A stretch of 38,935 nucleotides of DNA, taken from assembly GCA_028825265.1 (NCBI GenBank), contig JAPKAM010000013.1:1-38935 (forward strand), written 5' to 3'. Shown in pieces: positions 1 through 8,370 of this stretch. The notes beneath the pieces were generated by a model that was not told the origin of the DNA, made no database searches, and saw nothing but the letters and a program-made list of their open reading frames with translations. A program made the translations under genes and the position numbers. Each line of letters starts with the position of its first letter. Position 1 is the stretch's first letter. The DNA is from Planctomycetota bacterium (GTDB lineage Bacteria > Planctomycetota > UBA8108 > UBA1146).

Positions 1-25
1 GAAGCATCGGTGCGCCATCGCGCAG

Positions 26-97
26 ACCGCTGCCGCTCAGATCGCTGCCGCTCAGATCGCTGCCGCTCAGGCCGCTGCCGCTCAGGCCGCTGCCGCG
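26..97. repeat. 15-bp tandem repeat (about 4.8 copies) at the left edge
   Basis: Four complete copies and one partial copy of a 15-bp unit, core CGCTGCCGCTCAG, differing only in the first two bases (ac, at, at, gc, gc). Read on the minus strand it encodes a pentapeptide periodicity (LSGSG/LSGSD) that resembles pentapeptide-repeat proteins and stays open to the window edge. I see no start codon between this stretch and the stop of the gene at 141, so I do not call a CDS. It could be the start of a gene beyond the edge, or a non-coding repeat. Confidence 0.75.
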
Positions 98-140
98 AGT
101 CCCGACCGGTTTGTTCCCGGGCTCGAGTCGACGGTCGGTT

Positions 141-2582
141 CTAGGGGCAACCTCCTGGATTGGGGAACGGCGCCGGCGGCGCGGATCCAGCCGCGAACAG
201 GTACTCGACCAGGTAGATCACATCGGCCACATCGATCTGGCCCGAATCATTGACATCTCCTCGATCGGTCGGATCGGGGGTCGGCCCACCATTGAAGAGG
301 TAGATCAACAGGGTCACCGCATCGGAGAGATCGATGGTGCCGTCATCGTTGAGTTCGCCTCGGACCCAGGGAATGCACTGACATTCGTCGGGGGTTCCAT
401 CGTTATCGGAGTCCTGACTGGTGCCACTGGCGATGTCCTGATCATCGGCCACGCCATTACCGTTGCAGTCGTTGCAAAACAACTCTCCCACCACCAGATC
501 ATCGATGGCGGCCTCCACGATAGAAGCGGCGGCCACGTCCTCGGCGCGGAAGCGGAGCCGCACCGTTGCGGTTAACGGAATGAAATCCGCCACCTGGAAC
601 TGATGCTGAAACCAACCACCCGAGGTGAAGTTGCCGGTCGGGCCGATCACCTCTACCGAGGTCCATGTGGTGCCTCCGTTGGCACTGATATCGACGCGGA
701 AAGTATCGGTTCCCGGGCCGGCTCCACTATTGTTGGAGAACCAGCGCCAGTAACTGATGATCGGACTGGTGGCGGTGGAAAGATCGTAGTTGGGTGAGGT
801 CAGCGTGGTCACGCCGCCGTCGACGTCATTCTCGCCCAACGCCCCTCCCACGCTGCCCTGGCCAGTGACCCAGCAACGGGTACCCACCACCGAATGATCC
901 GCGGACGGCTGCGCTGCGGTGCCGATCGGAGCCACTCGCGTCCACACTCCTGTGGTGGCAGCATCTCCTGCCGCCCCCGCGGTCCAGCCTGGATTTTGTT
1001 CCATGTCGTCGGTGAAGAGGGAGTTGACCCCCAGCATCGCCGGAGCGCTGTAGAAGGAAACGGGCGCCGATGGAGGATCGGTCATGGCGCTCCCGCCGAT
1101 CACATTGGCTTCGACATACCAACGCACATCGGTTCCGCAATCGACGGCGGGAAAGAGGGCGAGGTACTCGACACTGCCGGGTGCCACTTGAGTCATCAGG
1201 CTGGTCATCCAGCCGCTTCCCGCATCGAACCACAGCGTTGCACTCTGCGGATCGACCTCGAAGCCCGATCCGGGAACGATCTGAACCGTCAGCGTATCGC
1301 CAAATGGATTGAGCTGGTCCGGGATCCCTGCGGGATAAGAGAAGGTCAAAGGTGTCGCTCCCAGCGACCAGACGAACAGACCTCGCTCCAAGTCGCTGCC
1401 GATGATGGTCCCACTCGGGAAATACGGGTAAACGCTCCACAGCCCATTGAAGTTACTGTTGTCATCGGTGGGGTAGGTATCGAAGTAGGCCACCTCGGTC
1501 AAGTTGAGCGGGTTCGTTCCGTCGAGTATCCGCAGGCCGCTGCGATAATTCGCCTCGTAAACCAGATTGTCGACGGTGTAGATGTTGTGCCCGATGGCAC
1601 TGTTTCCGTTGGTGTATTCATCCATCAGGATCGGAGTGGTCAGATCGGAAACATCGATCACGAAGGTCTTGGTCGGAACGCCCGGTCCCTCGTCCAGTTC
1701 ATCGCCGAGGTAAAAATACTGCTGATCGGAGGACAACCAACCTTGGTGACTGTACGCCCCTCCAGGATAGATCAGTTGCCCCAGGAGCACGACGTTGGCC
1801 TTGTTGGTGACATCGAGGATATCAAAACTGACCGGACCGTTGCCGGTACACAGAAATGCCACCTGGCTACCGGCGAAGGGCCCCGCCTGCATCTGGACAA
1901 TCTGTGCATCATGAACGTAACGATCGTTCCAACTACCCTCGAACACCGGAGTGCCCGGATTGTTGAGGTTGTAGAAGCGCAATCCGTTGCCGCCGCCACC
2001 ACATCGATACAGGTAACCAGAATCGGTATCGATGGCGACATTGTGAGAGGAGAGGCCTCCGCCAGTGGTGATGGTGTTGGTCAGCGGGAATTGGCCGTTA
2101 TCCACATTGGAAAGATCGATGACCTGAATTCCACCGCCCCCCTCCGAAACCGCATAAGCAAAATTCTGATAGGTCTTCACATCGCGCCAGAGACTGTTGG
2201 GCCCCGCCACGGTTCCGAGGATGGTGGGATTACCCGGATTGGTCACCTCGACCACGGTGGTACCGCTGGAATGTGCCATCAGGGCGTACTCTCGACCGCT
2301 CGGAGCCGTGTAACCCCAGCAGTCATTTCCATTGGAGATGCCTGATTGCATCTCGGGCAAGGTGATCCAGGACTCCAGGTTGATCCCATCCGATGGGAAT
2401 CCCCCGACCGGACCGAACGGCTGCGGACCTGGCAGGCCGCTGCGATAACCCGGTCCAGTATAGGGAGGCTGACGATCTCTGGCCTTGGGGTCGTTATCGT
2501 GGCCCACTGCGATGAAGCCACCAAAGATGGTGCAGGTGATGCAAACCAGCAGCATCCAGCGAGTTCTGAATGAGGTGGACAT
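141..2582 (-). CDS. Secreted choice-of-anchor B family protein with C-terminal dockerin-like repeats
   Basis: The start at 2582 is preferred over an ATG 11 codons upstream because AGGAGG lies 5 nt before it and a signal peptide follows directly (hydrophobic stretch after MSTSFRTRW). Mature residues about 60-430 match the choice-of-anchor B (LVIVD-type propeller) family: SLWRDVK, VHDAQIV, SHQGWLSSDQQYF, LGDELDEG, NYRSGLRILD and FNGLWSVYPYFPSGT all occur in the expected order. A beta-sandwich-like region with a disulfide-rich end follows (about 510-735), then a dockerin-like pair of EF-hand loops (RGELNDDGTIDLSDAV and RGDVNDSGQIDVADVI). The protein ends in GGCP, like the three dockerin proteins at 18112-24750. 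It is probably exported and held at the surface or in a matrix. Biochemical role unknown. It lies 105 bp downstream of the di-haem peroxidase gene on the same strand and may be co-transcribed. Confidence 0.88.
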   Translation of the reverse strand: MSTSFRTRWMLLVCITCTIFGGFIAVGHDNDPKARDRQPPYTGPGYRSGLPGPQPFGPVGGFPSDGINLESWITLPEMQSGISNGNDCWGYTAPSGREYALMAHSSGTTVVEVTNPGNPTILGTVAGPNSLWRDVKTYQNFAYAVSEGGGGIQVIDLSNVDNGQFPLTNTITTGGGLSSHNVAIDTDSGYLYRCGGGGNGLRFYNLNNPGTPVFEGSWNDRYVHDAQIVQMQAGPFAGSQVAFLCTGNGPVSFDILDVTNKANVVLLGQLIYPGGAYSHQGWLSSDQQYFYLGDELDEGPGVPTKTFVIDVSDLTTPILMDEYTNGNSAIGHNIYTVDNLVYEANYRSGLRILDGTNPLNLTEVAYFDTYPTDDNSNFNGLWSVYPYFPSGTIIGSDLERGLFVWSLGATPLTFSYPAGIPDQLNPFGDTLTVQIVPGSGFEVDPQSATLWFDAGSGWMTSLMTQVAPGSVEYLALFPAVDCGTDVRWYVEANVIGGSAMTDPPSAPVSFYSAPAMLGVNSLFTDDMEQNPGWTAGAAGDAATTGVWTRVAPIGTAAQPSADHSVVGTRCWVTGQGSVGGALGENDVDGGVTTLTSPNYDLSTATSPIISYWRWFSNNSGAGPGTDTFRVDISANGGTTWTSVEVIGPTGNFTSGGWFQHQFQVADFIPLTATVRLRFRAEDVAAASIVEAAIDDLVVGELFCNDCNGNGVADDQDIASGTSQDSDNDGTPDECQCIPWVRGELNDDGTIDLSDAVTLLIYLFNGGPTPDPTDRGDVNDSGQIDVADVIYLVEYLFAAGSAPPAPFPNPGGCP

Positions 2583-2687
2583 GGAAGCCTCCTGAAAGCG
2601 ATGCCCGAGGGGCATTCAAGATGAGTAATCGGACTGGACCGTAGCGGTATCCATCCATTATATGCCCTGAGAACCCCCACTCACACC

Positions 2688-3974
2688 CTAGTCATCGGGG
2701 GTCGGGGAGGATTCCCTGGCAGACAGACTTTCGAGGAAGTGGATCAAATCGTCCTCTTCTTGCCGGGTCAGGCTGATGCGGGTCAACATCGTCTCCCCTT
2801 GGTGAGAGTGACCGGCTCCGGTCGGCCTGGCTCCTTGCCGCCAGGTATAGAAACGGACCACCGAGCGCAGGTCTGCCATGCCACCGTCGTGGAAATAGGG
2901 AGCGGTGCCCACCAGATATCGGAGGGAAGGGGTTCGGAAGGCGCCCCACTGCGCTACATCTCGCTGGAGCCGTTCGGTTCGACCGGCACGGGCTCCCTGC
3001 GAATCGTCGGAGTACTCCCCACCACTTCGAAACGGATGGATCCGTAACTCCTGGATGCCACCGTAGCGGCCCGCGTCTCGAGCCGTGCGACCACTGGTGA
3101 GAATCCCCGTGTCATGAAATTCTCCATCCGACAACATCGAACCACTATGACAGCGGATGCACTGCGCCTTGCCGAGGAATATTTGCAAACCCCTTCGCGC
3201 AGAAATCGGATATTCAGCGGCGGCCACTGCATCCTCTTTTGCGACCGCCTCCAGATAATGATCAAAGGGAGTCGACGGACCGCGCAGCGTCCTCTCGTAG
3301 GCAGCGATCGCCTTGCCGATGTGGGTGAAGGCTCGATTCAATTCTCGCCGACGTGTCTGCGACAGCGCCAGCCACTCGGCGGTCGGCTCTCCTCCCTTGA
3401 TCGCCTTCTCGGGGAGGGCGGATAGATCTGGAAGTGAACCGAACAACTGCTGATATCGCTGTAACAACGGCGGAGTCGCCGCCAGATGGCGAAGCACCAG
3501 GAGACGATCTCCGGCCATCTCGTCGACCTCCTCGATCGGACTCAGAGCCTGCATCCACAGCGAATCCCAGCGACCATCCCAGCCCCACCAGCGGTGGCCG
3601 GCGACGTCGTGAAGTGTCGGGGTGTCGCGCGGGATCTGGTTGAATCCCCGCGGATGGGTCTTGCCATCGACCAGTTGCTGATCGGGACGATGACAGGTCG
3701 CGCAGGAACTTTTCCCATCCCCCGATAGCCCTCGATCGGAGAAGAGCAAGGCGCCCAGTTGCACCGCCGCCGGATGGTCGGCATAGCGGTTGGTCCGATC
3801 GACGGGAGGTGCCGCCGCTCTTCGAAGCGAGAGTGCCAGACTGCGGAGCGGTTCCGCAAGCAGCGGACCCTGCAACGGCTCCTCGGTGGCCGCCGCGGGA
3901 GGAGGGTTCGGAGGCGGCGGCGGCTCTTGAACCGTGGCCAGTAGCAGCAGCGACAGAAACCAGATGAACTTCAA
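2688..3974 (-). CDS. Di-haem cytochrome c peroxidase (CCP/MauG family)
   Basis: 428-aa periplasmic di-haem protein. The start is TTG at 3974, which overlaps the TGA of the upstream gene (TTGA). GGAG lies 5 nt upstream, and a short hydrophobic signal peptide (FIWFLSLLLLATV) and a Pro-rich linker follow. Two haem c motifs are visible: CATCH in the N-terminal half, after SGDGKSS, and CIRCH in the C-terminal half. The family signature FRTPSLRYL...YFHDG is present. Members reduce hydrogen peroxide with electrons from small cytochromes or copper proteins, or, in MauG/MbnH types, oxidise protein side chains. The sequence alone does not decide which. It is the third gene of a strictly overlapping trio with a beta-propeller protein and a YtkA/FixH-like protein, which suggests they act together in the periplasm. 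Confidence 0.9.
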   Translation of the reverse strand: MKFIWFLSLLLLATVQEPPPPPNPPPAAATEEPLQGPLLAEPLRSLALSLRRAAAPPVDRTNRYADHPAAVQLGALLFSDRGLSGDGKSSCATCHRPDQQLVDGKTHPRGFNQIPRDTPTLHDVAGHRWWGWDGRWDSLWMQALSPIEEVDEMAGDRLLVLRHLAATPPLLQRYQQLFGSLPDLSALPEKAIKGGEPTAEWLALSQTRRRELNRAFTHIGKAIAAYERTLRGPSTPFDHYLEAVAKEDAVAAAEYPISARRGLQIFLGKAQCIRCHSGSMLSDGEFHDTGILTSGRTARDAGRYGGIQELRIHPFRSGGEYSDDSQGARAGRTERLQRDVAQWGAFRTPSLRYLVGTAPYFHDGGMADLRSVVRFYTWRQGARPTGAGHSHQGETMLTRISLTRQEEDDLIHFLESLSARESSPTPDD

Positions 3975-4492
3975 CGGATCTCCACCCAGCCTCGGGCCCG
4001 CTCCAGATGAGGTCCTTCGATGATGTCCACCGTCAGCAGCCAGCGTCCTCCCATGTGGAATCGAACCCCTGCAGCGACGAATCCGCCCGCCGGGCGACGA
4101 AGCGTCACGACCGGCACGGCCAACCCGTGAGCATGCTGCGGCATCCCGCCATCGAACACGACTTCGGCACTCTCGGAGATGGGGATCCCATCCTTGAAGA
4201 CGGTGCCGTGGGCGGTGAACTCCTGATTGAGTGGCGCAGGATCGGGGATGTAGAGATGGACCTGATAAGAGCCATCTGCGCTGGTCATCGTTCTCCATCC
4301 GGGGCCCTGAGGAGCCACAGCATTAGACGATGCCACAGTATTAGACGATGCCGCACCATTAGACGGGGACTGGCATCCGGCGATGAAGACCAGCATCGCC
4401 AGTCCAATCAGTAACGAGAAGAACACCAGCGCCAAGATGATGCAGCCGGGACTCTCCGTTTTTTCCGAGGAGTCGCTGTTGAATTCAGTCAT
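3971..4492 (-). CDS. Membrane-anchored YtkA/FixH-like domain protein
   Basis: 173 aa, starting at the ATG at 4492 that overlaps the upstream stop as ATGA. An acidic/polar N-terminal segment of about 17 residues is followed by a strongly hydrophobic helix (about 18-38) ending in IAGC. That could be a transmembrane anchor or a lipobox with an unusually long n-region. A low-complexity Ala/Ser/Asn linker comes next, then a compact beta domain of about 110 residues resembling YtkA/FixH domains (YQVHLYIPDPAP, MPQHAHG, VRFHMGGRWLLTVDI). The M-x-H-x-H and HM residues could bind copper; this is inference. Its last codons overlap the TTG start of the di-haem peroxidase, so translation is probably coupled. 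Confidence 0.75.
   Translation of the reverse strand: MTEFNSDSSEKTESPGCIILALVFFSLLIGLAMLVFIAGCQSPSNGAASSNTVASSNAVAPQGPGWRTMTSADGSYQVHLYIPDPAPLNQEFTAHGTVFKDGIPISESAEVVFDGGMPQHAHGLAVPVVTLRRPAGGFVAAGVRFHMGGRWLLTVDIIEGPHLERARGWVEIR
4321..4366. repeat. 18-bp tandem repeat in the linker of the YtkA/FixH-like gene
   Basis: About 2.5 copies of an 18-bp unit (core ATTAGACGATGCC). It encodes the ASSN(T/A)VA repeats that join the membrane helix to the beta domain. The unit is a whole number of codons, so copy-number change would lengthen or shorten the linker without a frameshift. Confidence 0.8.
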
Positions 4493-6399
4493 CGCTGCTC
4501 CTGAAGTTTTTCCTGCTGCTTTTTCAACTGGCGCACCCGGGCCCCGCCATCGGGGAGATAGGGTGCGCTTCCGAAGTGGCGAAGATCTCCTGTCGGAGAG
4601 ATCACCACTCCACGATGATTGCCATGATCCAGCACCCAGACCCAACCATCATCATCGATACGGACCGCCCGTGGCCGAAACAACTGCCGCTCACCGGTCC
4701 CGCCGCCGCCCAGTATCGTCTTCGCTTCCCCACCTCCGGGTGGGATCCTCAGCAACGAATGATTGGCTCCATTGGTATACCAGATGGAACCATCCGGATG
4801 CGCGGCCACTCCGACGGGCATCCGACAAACGACATCGATGACCTGCGGACGCAACTGACCCACTTCAAATCTCATCAGTTTTCCGCGGATGGCATCGGCG
4901 ACCAAAAAGCCCGCTCCATCCGCAGAGATTGCGGTCGCCTCACGCAACAGGTTTGGAGCCTCGAATTGGCCGATCGGTCGAAATCTCCGATCGAGCAACA
5001 GGATCCTCGAGTTGGCATCATCGGCGACGGCGATGGTTCCACCTTCACCACAAGCGAGTGCTGTCAATCGTGGCGGCAGGGGCGACTTCCAGGGTAAATA
5101 CTGTTGCACCAATTGTGCCATGTCGACGGTTCGGACCAAGGCCACCAACGCCGCCTCTCGACGCAACGGTGGCTGTTGCTGCCAGCAGACCTCGAACATC
5201 TGGAGTCGTTGATTTCCTCGATCGGCCACCACCCATCGCGATGGTTCCTCGCCCGGCATAAAATCGACCCCCATCGGCGTACGGAAGCGAGTCGGGGCAT
5301 CTCCCGGGCCGCCGACGTTATCGAGTTCGAAGGGAATCTCCAGATCCCTGACCAGTACCGAGACCCGCTCCGAATCGGGCTCTGAAACCACCAGCAGCCT
5401 TCCTCCCGGCTGTAATGCCCAGTAGCGACCATAATGAGAGACTAGGTCGACCCGCTGCCACTGCTCTGCGGCGGCCACCGCCACCTCCGGATCCCTCACG
5501 CCGAACAGTTGCACCCTTCGCTCACTCGGTTCGATGACTGCACAAACCGCTGCCCGCGGGTCGTAGGCAACCGCGGTCGGATAGTGCAATCGACCTTGAG
5601 CTTCTCGTGGAAGCATCGAGTGAATGCCAAATTGATGCATCGAGAAACCGCGCCCACTGAAGAGTTGCACCCGGTGATTGTCTCGATCAGTGACCCAAAG
5701 GAATTGATCCCCCACCTCGCACAGTCCCATCGGCGAGGCGAGTAATCCTGGAGCGGCGCCATGGTCACCGATTCCTTGTTCCAGGTCTGGTTGTTGCGAG
5801 CGCGGATCGAACTGGATCAGACGGTGCAAGCCACGATCACTGACCCAGATATGGTCGCCGACCGAGCAGACCCCAGTCGGCTCGATGAACCCGCTCCAAC
5901 TTTGTTGCACGTGTCCATCCGGGTCGAGGTGATGCAATTTTCCCTGGAGCAGGTCGGTGACCAACCAGCCTTCCCCCCGTGGAGCCCTCGACAGTGCTGC
6001 CGCTTGCCAGCGCCCCTCAGGCCCCGGCAGCATCCGCACCAGTTGTCCCTCACGGTCGATCTCACCCACATGACCGGCGCGATCGATGATGATGAAATGT
6101 CCGCGGCTGAGAGTTTGAATCCCACGAGGACGGGAGAACCGAGCGGGCAGTGGCCACGAGTCCGCCCTGACTTTTCCATCCGATTGCAAGAAGCGCAACC
6201 GTGCCGGACGTTCGGTGAGGATGGCAAAGCCTCCCTCCTCCAGCGCACAGATCGCCACCGGCAAAGCAGGGGCCAAGGAACGGGAGCCGAGCGGGAAGCC
6301 CAGGGCAAGGTATTGATCCAGGTCACGGACGCGTTCATCCGGCAGCGCCGGTTCAGCGTTCAGCAGGGGCCACAGCAGCACGATCCAAAACAAGTTCAT
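4489..6399 (-). CDS. Secreted NHL-repeat beta-propeller protein
   Basis: 636 aa with a signal peptide (MNLFWIVLLWPLLNAEPALP). AAGGAG sits about 5 nt before the ATG. The rest is a run of NHL-type blades, seen in repeated motifs such as PTGVCSVGDHIWVSDRGLHR, WVTDRDNHRVQLF, VVADRGNQRLQMF, VADDANSRILLLD and WVLDHGNHRGVV, spaced roughly 45-60 residues apart. These suggest two stacked propellers. NHL propellers are binding scaffolds, or in some families lyases; no catalytic signature is clear. A Lys/Gln-rich C-terminal tail ends the protein. It is the first gene of the trio, overlapping the next by 4 bp (ATGA), and is divergent from arfB with 105 bp between start codons. Confidence 0.85.
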   Translation of the reverse strand: MNLFWIVLLWPLLNAEPALPDERVRDLDQYLALGFPLGSRSLAPALPVAICALEEGGFAILTERPARLRFLQSDGKVRADSWPLPARFSRPRGIQTLSRGHFIIIDRAGHVGEIDREGQLVRMLPGPEGRWQAAALSRAPRGEGWLVTDLLQGKLHHLDPDGHVQQSWSGFIEPTGVCSVGDHIWVSDRGLHRLIQFDPRSQQPDLEQGIGDHGAAPGLLASPMGLCEVGDQFLWVTDRDNHRVQLFSGRGFSMHQFGIHSMLPREAQGRLHYPTAVAYDPRAAVCAVIEPSERRVQLFGVRDPEVAVAAAEQWQRVDLVSHYGRYWALQPGGRLLVVSEPDSERVSVLVRDLEIPFELDNVGGPGDAPTRFRTPMGVDFMPGEEPSRWVVADRGNQRLQMFEVCWQQQPPLRREAALVALVRTVDMAQLVQQYLPWKSPLPPRLTALACGEGGTIAVADDANSRILLLDRRFRPIGQFEAPNLLREATAISADGAGFLVADAIRGKLMRFEVGQLRPQVIDVVCRMPVGVAAHPDGSIWYTNGANHSLLRIPPGGGEAKTILGGGGTGERQLFRPRAVRIDDDGWVWVLDHGNHRGVVISPTGDLRHFGSAPYLPDGGARVRQLKKQQEKLQEQR

Positions 6400-6453
6400 C
6401 GCTCTCCTTCTTCGAGATCATCGCTATCTTCTGCTCCAGCGGCAAGCGTCCAC

Positions 6454-6482
6454 TCGATCTCATCGGTCCCGACGATTATCCT
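6454..6482 (+). promoter_or_regulatory. Weak candidate promoter for arfB
   Basis: TCGATC, 17-bp spacer, TATCCT. The -10 is reasonable but the -35 is poor. It lies 22 bp upstream of the arfB start codon, so the leader would be very short. The call rests partly on TATCCT recurring at 17800 (tRNA-Thr) and 10514 (helicase gene). Confidence 0.28.
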
Positions 6483-6504
6483 AACGGGTGGACAAGGAGG
6501 GGCG

Positions 6505-6954
6505 ATGGAAGCGCCAAATGAAACCAGAGGACTGAACTGGCGTATCGGACGCTGGATTCCCTGGGCCGAAATAGAGATTTCACAGCAAACCAGGGGTGGT
6601 CCCGGAGGTCAACACGCCAATCGATCCGCCACCGCCATCGACCTGCGCTGGGCTCCCGCAGCATCCCACGCCTTCTCGCCCGCGGAGCAGGAACAACTGG
6701 TCGAGAGAATCTCCACGAAAATCGACGGCCACGGCAGAATCCGCATCTTGGCCAGTGAAGAACGCTCCGCATCGAGAAACAGAGGGATTGCTCTGCAACG
6801 TCTCGCCGACCTGATCCGTGAGGCACTCAAACCAAGACGATCGAGAAGGGCGACTCAGCCGACCCGTTCGAGTCAGAAGAAGCGGCTGGTCGACAAGAAG
6901 AACCGCTCACTCCGCAAGCAGAATCGAAGTCGTGACTTCAGCGATGAGATCTGA
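6505..6954 (+). CDS. arfB: Alternative ribosome-rescue factor ArfB (GGQ peptidyl-tRNA hydrolase)
   Basis: 149 aa. The start at 6505 is chosen because AGGAGG lies 4 nt upstream and the length then fits the family (about 140 aa). The reading frame is open further upstream, but that part is the complement of the NHL gene. Residues 20-50 contain the release-factor catalytic loop with GGQ at 34-36 (TRGGPGGQHANRSATAIDLRW region). The C-terminal 40 residues form the very basic tail (KPRRSRRA...KKRLVDKKNRSLRKQNRS) that ArfB inserts into the empty mRNA channel of stalled ribosomes. It hydrolyses peptidyl-tRNA on non-stop complexes. No stop-codon recognition domain is present, so it is not RF1 or RF2. 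Confidence 0.92.
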   Translation: MEAPNETRGLNWRIGRWIPWAEIEISQQTRGGPGGQHANRSATAIDLRWAPAASHAFSPAEQEQLVERISTKIDGHGRIRILASEERSASRNRGIALQRLADLIREALKPRRSRRATQPTRSSQKKRLVDKKNRSLRKQNRSRDFSDEI

Positions 6955-7030
6955 GCCGCTGCACTGTCCACGCCGGGCATCGTGACGCAAATGATTCTTG
7001 ACTCGGGTGATTCGTGATGGGCACGAAGAA

Positions 7031-7056
7031 GGGGCCCCGGGTTTCCCCGACGCCCC
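7031..7056 (-). terminator. Possible terminator downstream of tRNA-His
   Basis: A GC-rich imperfect hairpin (GGGGC/GCCCC outer arms with CGGG/CCCG inner pairs). On the minus strand it is followed by TTCTTC. It begins 10 bp after the encoded CCA of tRNA-His. The U-tract is short, so the call is tentative. Confidence 0.4.
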
Positions 7057-7066
7057 TCAAAATTTA

Positions 7067-7144
7067 TGGGGTGGGTAGAGGGGCTCGAACCCTCGGCCTC
7101 CGGCACCACAAGCCGGCGCTCTAACCAACTGAGCTACACCCACC
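7067..7144 (-). tRNA. tRNA-His (anticodon GTG)
   Basis: Full cloverleaf on the minus strand. The acceptor is GTGGGTG/TACCCAC with an extra 5' G (position -1, at 7144) facing discriminator C73, the identity element of tRNA-His. The D-arm is TAGCTCAGTTGGTTAGAGC. The anticodon stem CCGGC/GCCGG carries loop TTGTGGT, giving GTG (7107-7109 on the plus strand). The T-arm contains GGTTCGAGCCC. The 3' CCA is encoded (7067-7069). Confidence 0.97.
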
Positions 7145-7225
7145 ACTGAATTCAGATCCGGGAGAAGCTCAAGGGGTTGAGTCCCTCTCCAATGAACCGA
7201 ATGTTGGCGAAGGTGTGGGTGGGTG

Positions 7226-7966
7226 TCAAGGAGACCGGGTATTCCCCTGCCAACAGATCTGAAATAGGACCCCCGATTCGCCACCGCTTTCGAGGTTTGC
7301 CGTCAGCAAAAATCTCAGACTATGGCAGTGGAAGGGCGAAAGTGTGTCGAGCCCGAGAGTGGCGCGGATTCCTCCCCGATTTGAGTTCCGCGAGTCGCTT
7401 TCGGCTCCCCAGCGGGTCCAGGGGAGCACCTCGAAGTAGGGGAAATAGACCTCCTCAACAGTCTTAGCGCTGGTTCCATATCGCTCTGCAGCGCCAAGAT
7501 GAGCCGCGATCCGGTCGCTGGGAGGCCCGACGAAGGGCCCGTCGAGCAGCGGGTCGTCGAGGCCCAGGTCGAATCCTCCAAAGGAGCCGTAAGAGATGTA
7601 CTGGTGCTGCTGTCCGCTGCGATAGCCGCTTCCACTGATCTGGGCCATCTCGGAACCGTATCCTCCCGCACCGTACTCCGGGTCGTTGAGCAGATGTTCT
7701 CGGAGCACTCCACGGACCGTTTGTGCAATCACCTCGGAGCGGATGTGGGAATTCCATTCCAGGCTAGAATCCACCAGGGAGGATCCAAATAGCGCAGGAT
7801 GCTGATCCCCCTGGCTGATCGCTCGGTGAACCTCGGTGGGCAGGGTCCTGGCCCACTGTCCATCGCCCTGGATCTCCAGCAATGAAGGAGGAGGGGCCAG
7901 GGAGACTCTTCCGGAGGGGTGCAGAGCGGTCGCCAGTAGCAGAAAGAGGGCAGTGGCTGTATTCAT
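7226..7966 (-). CDS. Secreted protein of unknown function
   Basis: 246 aa from the ATG at 7966, which begins a clear signal peptide (MNTATALFLLLATALHPSG). An in-frame start 29 codons upstream would bury it. GAGG lies 7 nt upstream. The mature part has a Gly/Tyr/Ser-rich middle (YGAGGYGSEMAQISGSGYRS, YGSFGGFDLGLDDP) and an aromatic, acidic segment near residue 190 (VEEVYFPYFEVLPWTRW). I recognise no domain, catalytic motif or repeat. It stands alone between tRNA-His and a gene-free stretch. Confidence 0.6.
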   Translation of the reverse strand: MNTATALFLLLATALHPSGRVSLAPPPSLLEIQGDGQWARTLPTEVHRAISQGDQHPALFGSSLVDSSLEWNSHIRSEVIAQTVRGVLREHLLNDPEYGAGGYGSEMAQISGSGYRSGQQHQYISYGSFGGFDLGLDDPLLDGPFVGPPSDRIAAHLGAAERYGTSAKTVEEVYFPYFEVLPWTRWGAESDSRNSNRGGIRATLGLDTLSPFHCHSLRFLLTANLESGGESGVLFQICWQGNTRSP

Positions 7967-8370
7967 CGACGACCTCAATTCAGGAACCTCGGGGAGTCCC
8001 TGGGTCATCGCGCACGTTCGAGACCTGACTCCCCCTGGAGTCTGGATCGGCACGATCAGGGTAAATCTGAGCAGGATTCAGGAAATCATTACCGGAAGCG
8101 ATACCCGGAGGATGACTCGTGAAATTCCAGTGATGTGAACGGGCGGCCACCAAACCCCATCATCACGCTGCAGATGAGAGAACCGATGAGGGGAGCCCAG
8201 GGGCCTTCGGCGGAAGCCGGAGGGGTTCCTAGATGCCTTCGGAGAGCTTCATGGGCGCTTTCGAGGGTTTCACTTTATCCGTGAAACCAGCAGGTGATTG
8301 GGGTCAGTGAATCCTAAGGAGCGGTGTCCCTGTCTCGATGGTACCGCAAGCCTAGAAAAGGGGAAGCCCG
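7967..8370. other. Intergenic stretch of 404 bp with no recognisable gene
   Basis: Separates the secreted-protein gene (starting leftward at 7966) from the end of ruvA at 8371. It should hold the promoter of the secreted-protein gene, but I find no convincing -35/-10 pair. It contains a perfect 8-bp inverted repeat at 8266-8288 and a GC-rich imperfect hairpin near 8199-8222. No tRNA-like fold and no credible short ORF with a ribosome binding site was seen. Confidence 0.6.
8266..8288. repeat. Perfect inverted repeat, 8-bp arms, 7-bp loop
   Basis: GGTTTCAC, 7-nt loop TTTATCC, GTGAAACC. It lies 83 bp downstream of the ruvA stop on the minus strand. Neither side has a run of T, so an intrinsic terminator is not well supported. 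An operator or an RNA-stabilising hairpin is possible. Confidence 0.6.

Noticed and set aside
894-2345. 483-codon plus-strand open frame
   Set aside because: It lies wholly within the choice-of-anchor B gene on the other strand. Long antisense frames are common at this GC content.
5761-6504. N-terminal extension of ArfB by 248 codons
   Set aside because: The extension is antisense to the NHL gene. The ribosome binding site and family length fix the start at 6505.
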